This document shows, in pieces, positions 4,457-5,325 of a stretch of 5,325 nucleotides of DNA (positions within the stretch are counted from its first letter, which is position 1; every line of letters begins with the position of its first letter). Source of the stretch: Xanthobacteraceae bacterium (lineage in GTDB: Bacteria; Pseudomonadota; Alphaproteobacteria; Rhizobiales; Xanthobacteraceae); NCBI GenBank assembly GCA_030040825.1, contig JASHSY010000171.1, forward strand, positions 1 to 5,325. The letters run 5' to 3'. Below the pieces are notes generated by a model, which was not told the DNA's origin, did no database searches, and saw nothing but the letters and a program-made list of their open reading frames with translations. Made by a program: the position numbers and the translations under genes.

Positions 4457-5325
4457 TGGGCGCGTCCCAAAAGTTAGACCGGTTCAGCTGAGAATCTCCG
4501 GCCTTGTAGACGCCTCGGCGGATTGCCGAGGCCGATGGATCAAGGACAACGGCGTCCTGTCACCAATTGCGCTATGCGGTCTCATTTCATTGTATTCGAT
4601 CCGCCATTCTTCAACCTTTTCGCGGGCGTCGTCTAGATCAAGGAACCAATACCGCCCCAAGCATTCGAGTCGAACCGAAGCGTTAAAGCTCTCCGCGTAA
4701 GCGTTGTCGGTCGGCTTGCCGGGACGACTGAAGTCAAGCGTGACATGGTTCGTGTAGGCCCAAAGATCGAGCTCCTTTGAGGTGAACTGGCTACCCTGGT
4801 CGACGCGGATCACCTTCGGAAGTCCATATTGCCGTCGCGTTTGCTCAAGCGCATCAATGACCTCCATCGCCGTCGCCGATCGACAAACCCGCATAACCGG
4901 ACAGACCCGGCTCCACGTATCGACGACGGTAAGAACCCATAATCGTCGTCCATCGAAGATCTCGTCGTGCATCAAATCCATCGCCCACACCTGGTTGGGA
5001 GCGGTGGCATCGCTGCGATCGCTGCGAAGCTTGGCCATGACCCGACGGCGTGGCGGCTTGTGCCGCATTTGCAGGCCTTCCAGATTGTAGAGCCGCCGAA
5101 CGCGTTTCACGTTTACATACCAACCCTCGCGACGTAACAGCACGTGGATGCGCCGATAGCCGTAGCGCACGTGCGTTTCGGCGATCTCGCGAATGTGCTT
5201 CCTAAGGGGTGCCTGCTCGGGTCGACGGGGACGGTAATGATACGTCGCACGACATGCCGGAATGGCTCGACAGGCCTTGCGGATCGAAACACCAAACGCA
5301 CCACGCACAAAGTCAATCATCTCGC
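4457..5325 (-). mobile_element. IS3-family insertion sequence, right end (runs off window)
   Basis: The transposase identifies the element as IS3 family, probably the IS407-like branch. The likely terminus is at 4457: reading inward, the end is TGGGCGCGTCCCAAAAGTTA, with the 5'-TG of IS3-family ends and a CCCAAAAGTTAGAC stretch of a kind I recall from related rhizobial elements. It lies 27 bp beyond the transposase stop. The other end, OrfA and the target duplication are outside the window, so the boundary is tentative; the next candidate TG is at 4446. Confidence 0.7.
4484..5325 (-). CDS. IS3-family transposase OrfB, DDE integrase-type (5' partial)
   Basis: At least 279 residues are visible, and the frame stays open through the right edge (a Glu codon precedes the first Met). 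The Met at 5318-5320 is therefore probably internal, as expected when OrfB is made by frameshifting from OrfA. Numbering from that Met: an HTH_21-type region (about 37-95, with RYGYRRIHVLLRREGW) is followed by the rve integrase core, with catalytic Asp115 (VWAMDL), Asp174 (RVDQGSQF) and Glu210 (NAYAESFN). The 35 residues between the second Asp and the Glu give the DD(35)E spacing of IS3 and retroviral integrases. The typical WRIEYNEMRPHSAIGDRTP follows. The protein cuts and joins the element's ends during copy-out-paste-in transposition. No stop or frameshift interrupts the visible part, so the element could be active if OrfA is intact. Confidence 0.94.
   Translation of the reverse strand, partial: EMIDFVRGAFGVSIRKACRAIPACRATYHYRPRRPEQAPLRKHIREIAETHVRYGYRRIHVLLRREGWYVNVKRVRRLYNLEGLQMRHKPPRRRVMAKLRSDRSDATAPNQVWAMDLMHDEIFDGRRLWVLTVVDTWSRVCPVMRVCRSATAMEVIDALEQTRRQYGLPKVIRVDQGSQFTSKELDLWAYTNHVTLDFSRPGKPTDNAYAESFNASVRLECLGRYWFLDLDDAREKVEEWRIEYNEMRPHSAIGDRTPLSLIHRPRQSAEASTRPEILS

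Noticed and set aside
4233..4700. 155-codon plus-strand open frame
   Set aside because: It begins inside tRNA-His and ends antisense to the transposase, so it cannot be a real gene.

Overview
The window looks like chromosomal DNA of a GC-rich alphaproteobacterium of the Rhizobiales, probably close to Bradyrhizobium or Rhodopseudomonas. This is inferred from three things: the PdhS-like histidine kinase core, two phasins of rhizobial type, and a tRNA-His with discriminator A73 and no encoded G-1, which is an alphaproteobacterial peculiarity. No 16S rRNA or other species-level marker is present.

Layout from left to right: (1) the last 16 codons of a plus-strand gene, probably a quinone oxidoreductase; (2) a large minus-strand gene for a soluble multi-PAS sensor histidine kinase of 874 aa, convergent with (1) and only 20 bp from it; (3) a divergent intergenic region of about 200 bp with a CtrA-like half-site pair near the kinase start and three back-to-back palindromes near the first phasin; (4) a 127-aa phasin-family protein; (5) an AT-rich spacer of about 260 bp with a TATAAT box followed at once by an inverted repeat built on GCAATGCA, a plausible operator for the PHA-responsive repressor PhaR; (6) a second, 165-aa phasin with a pentapeptide-repeat N-terminus and a strong terminator hairpin; (7) tRNA-His(GTG); (8) a short AT-rich flank and then the right end of an IS3-family insertion sequence whose transposase (OrfB) runs off the right edge.

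Functionally, the two phasins are expected to coat polyhydroxybutyrate granules. They share a co-linear central region and look like diverged paralogues, although each seems to have its own promoter region. The kinase belongs to the family that sets the phosphorylation of DivK and so feeds into CtrA-dependent cell-cycle control. A CtrA-like site just upstream of its start suggests a feedback loop, but this rests on one imperfect motif. The IS beside the tRNA marks the right part as a possible junction with accessory DNA.

No undescribed multi-gene system was found. The most informative non-coding signals are the operator-like repeat before the second phasin and the palindrome cluster before the first.
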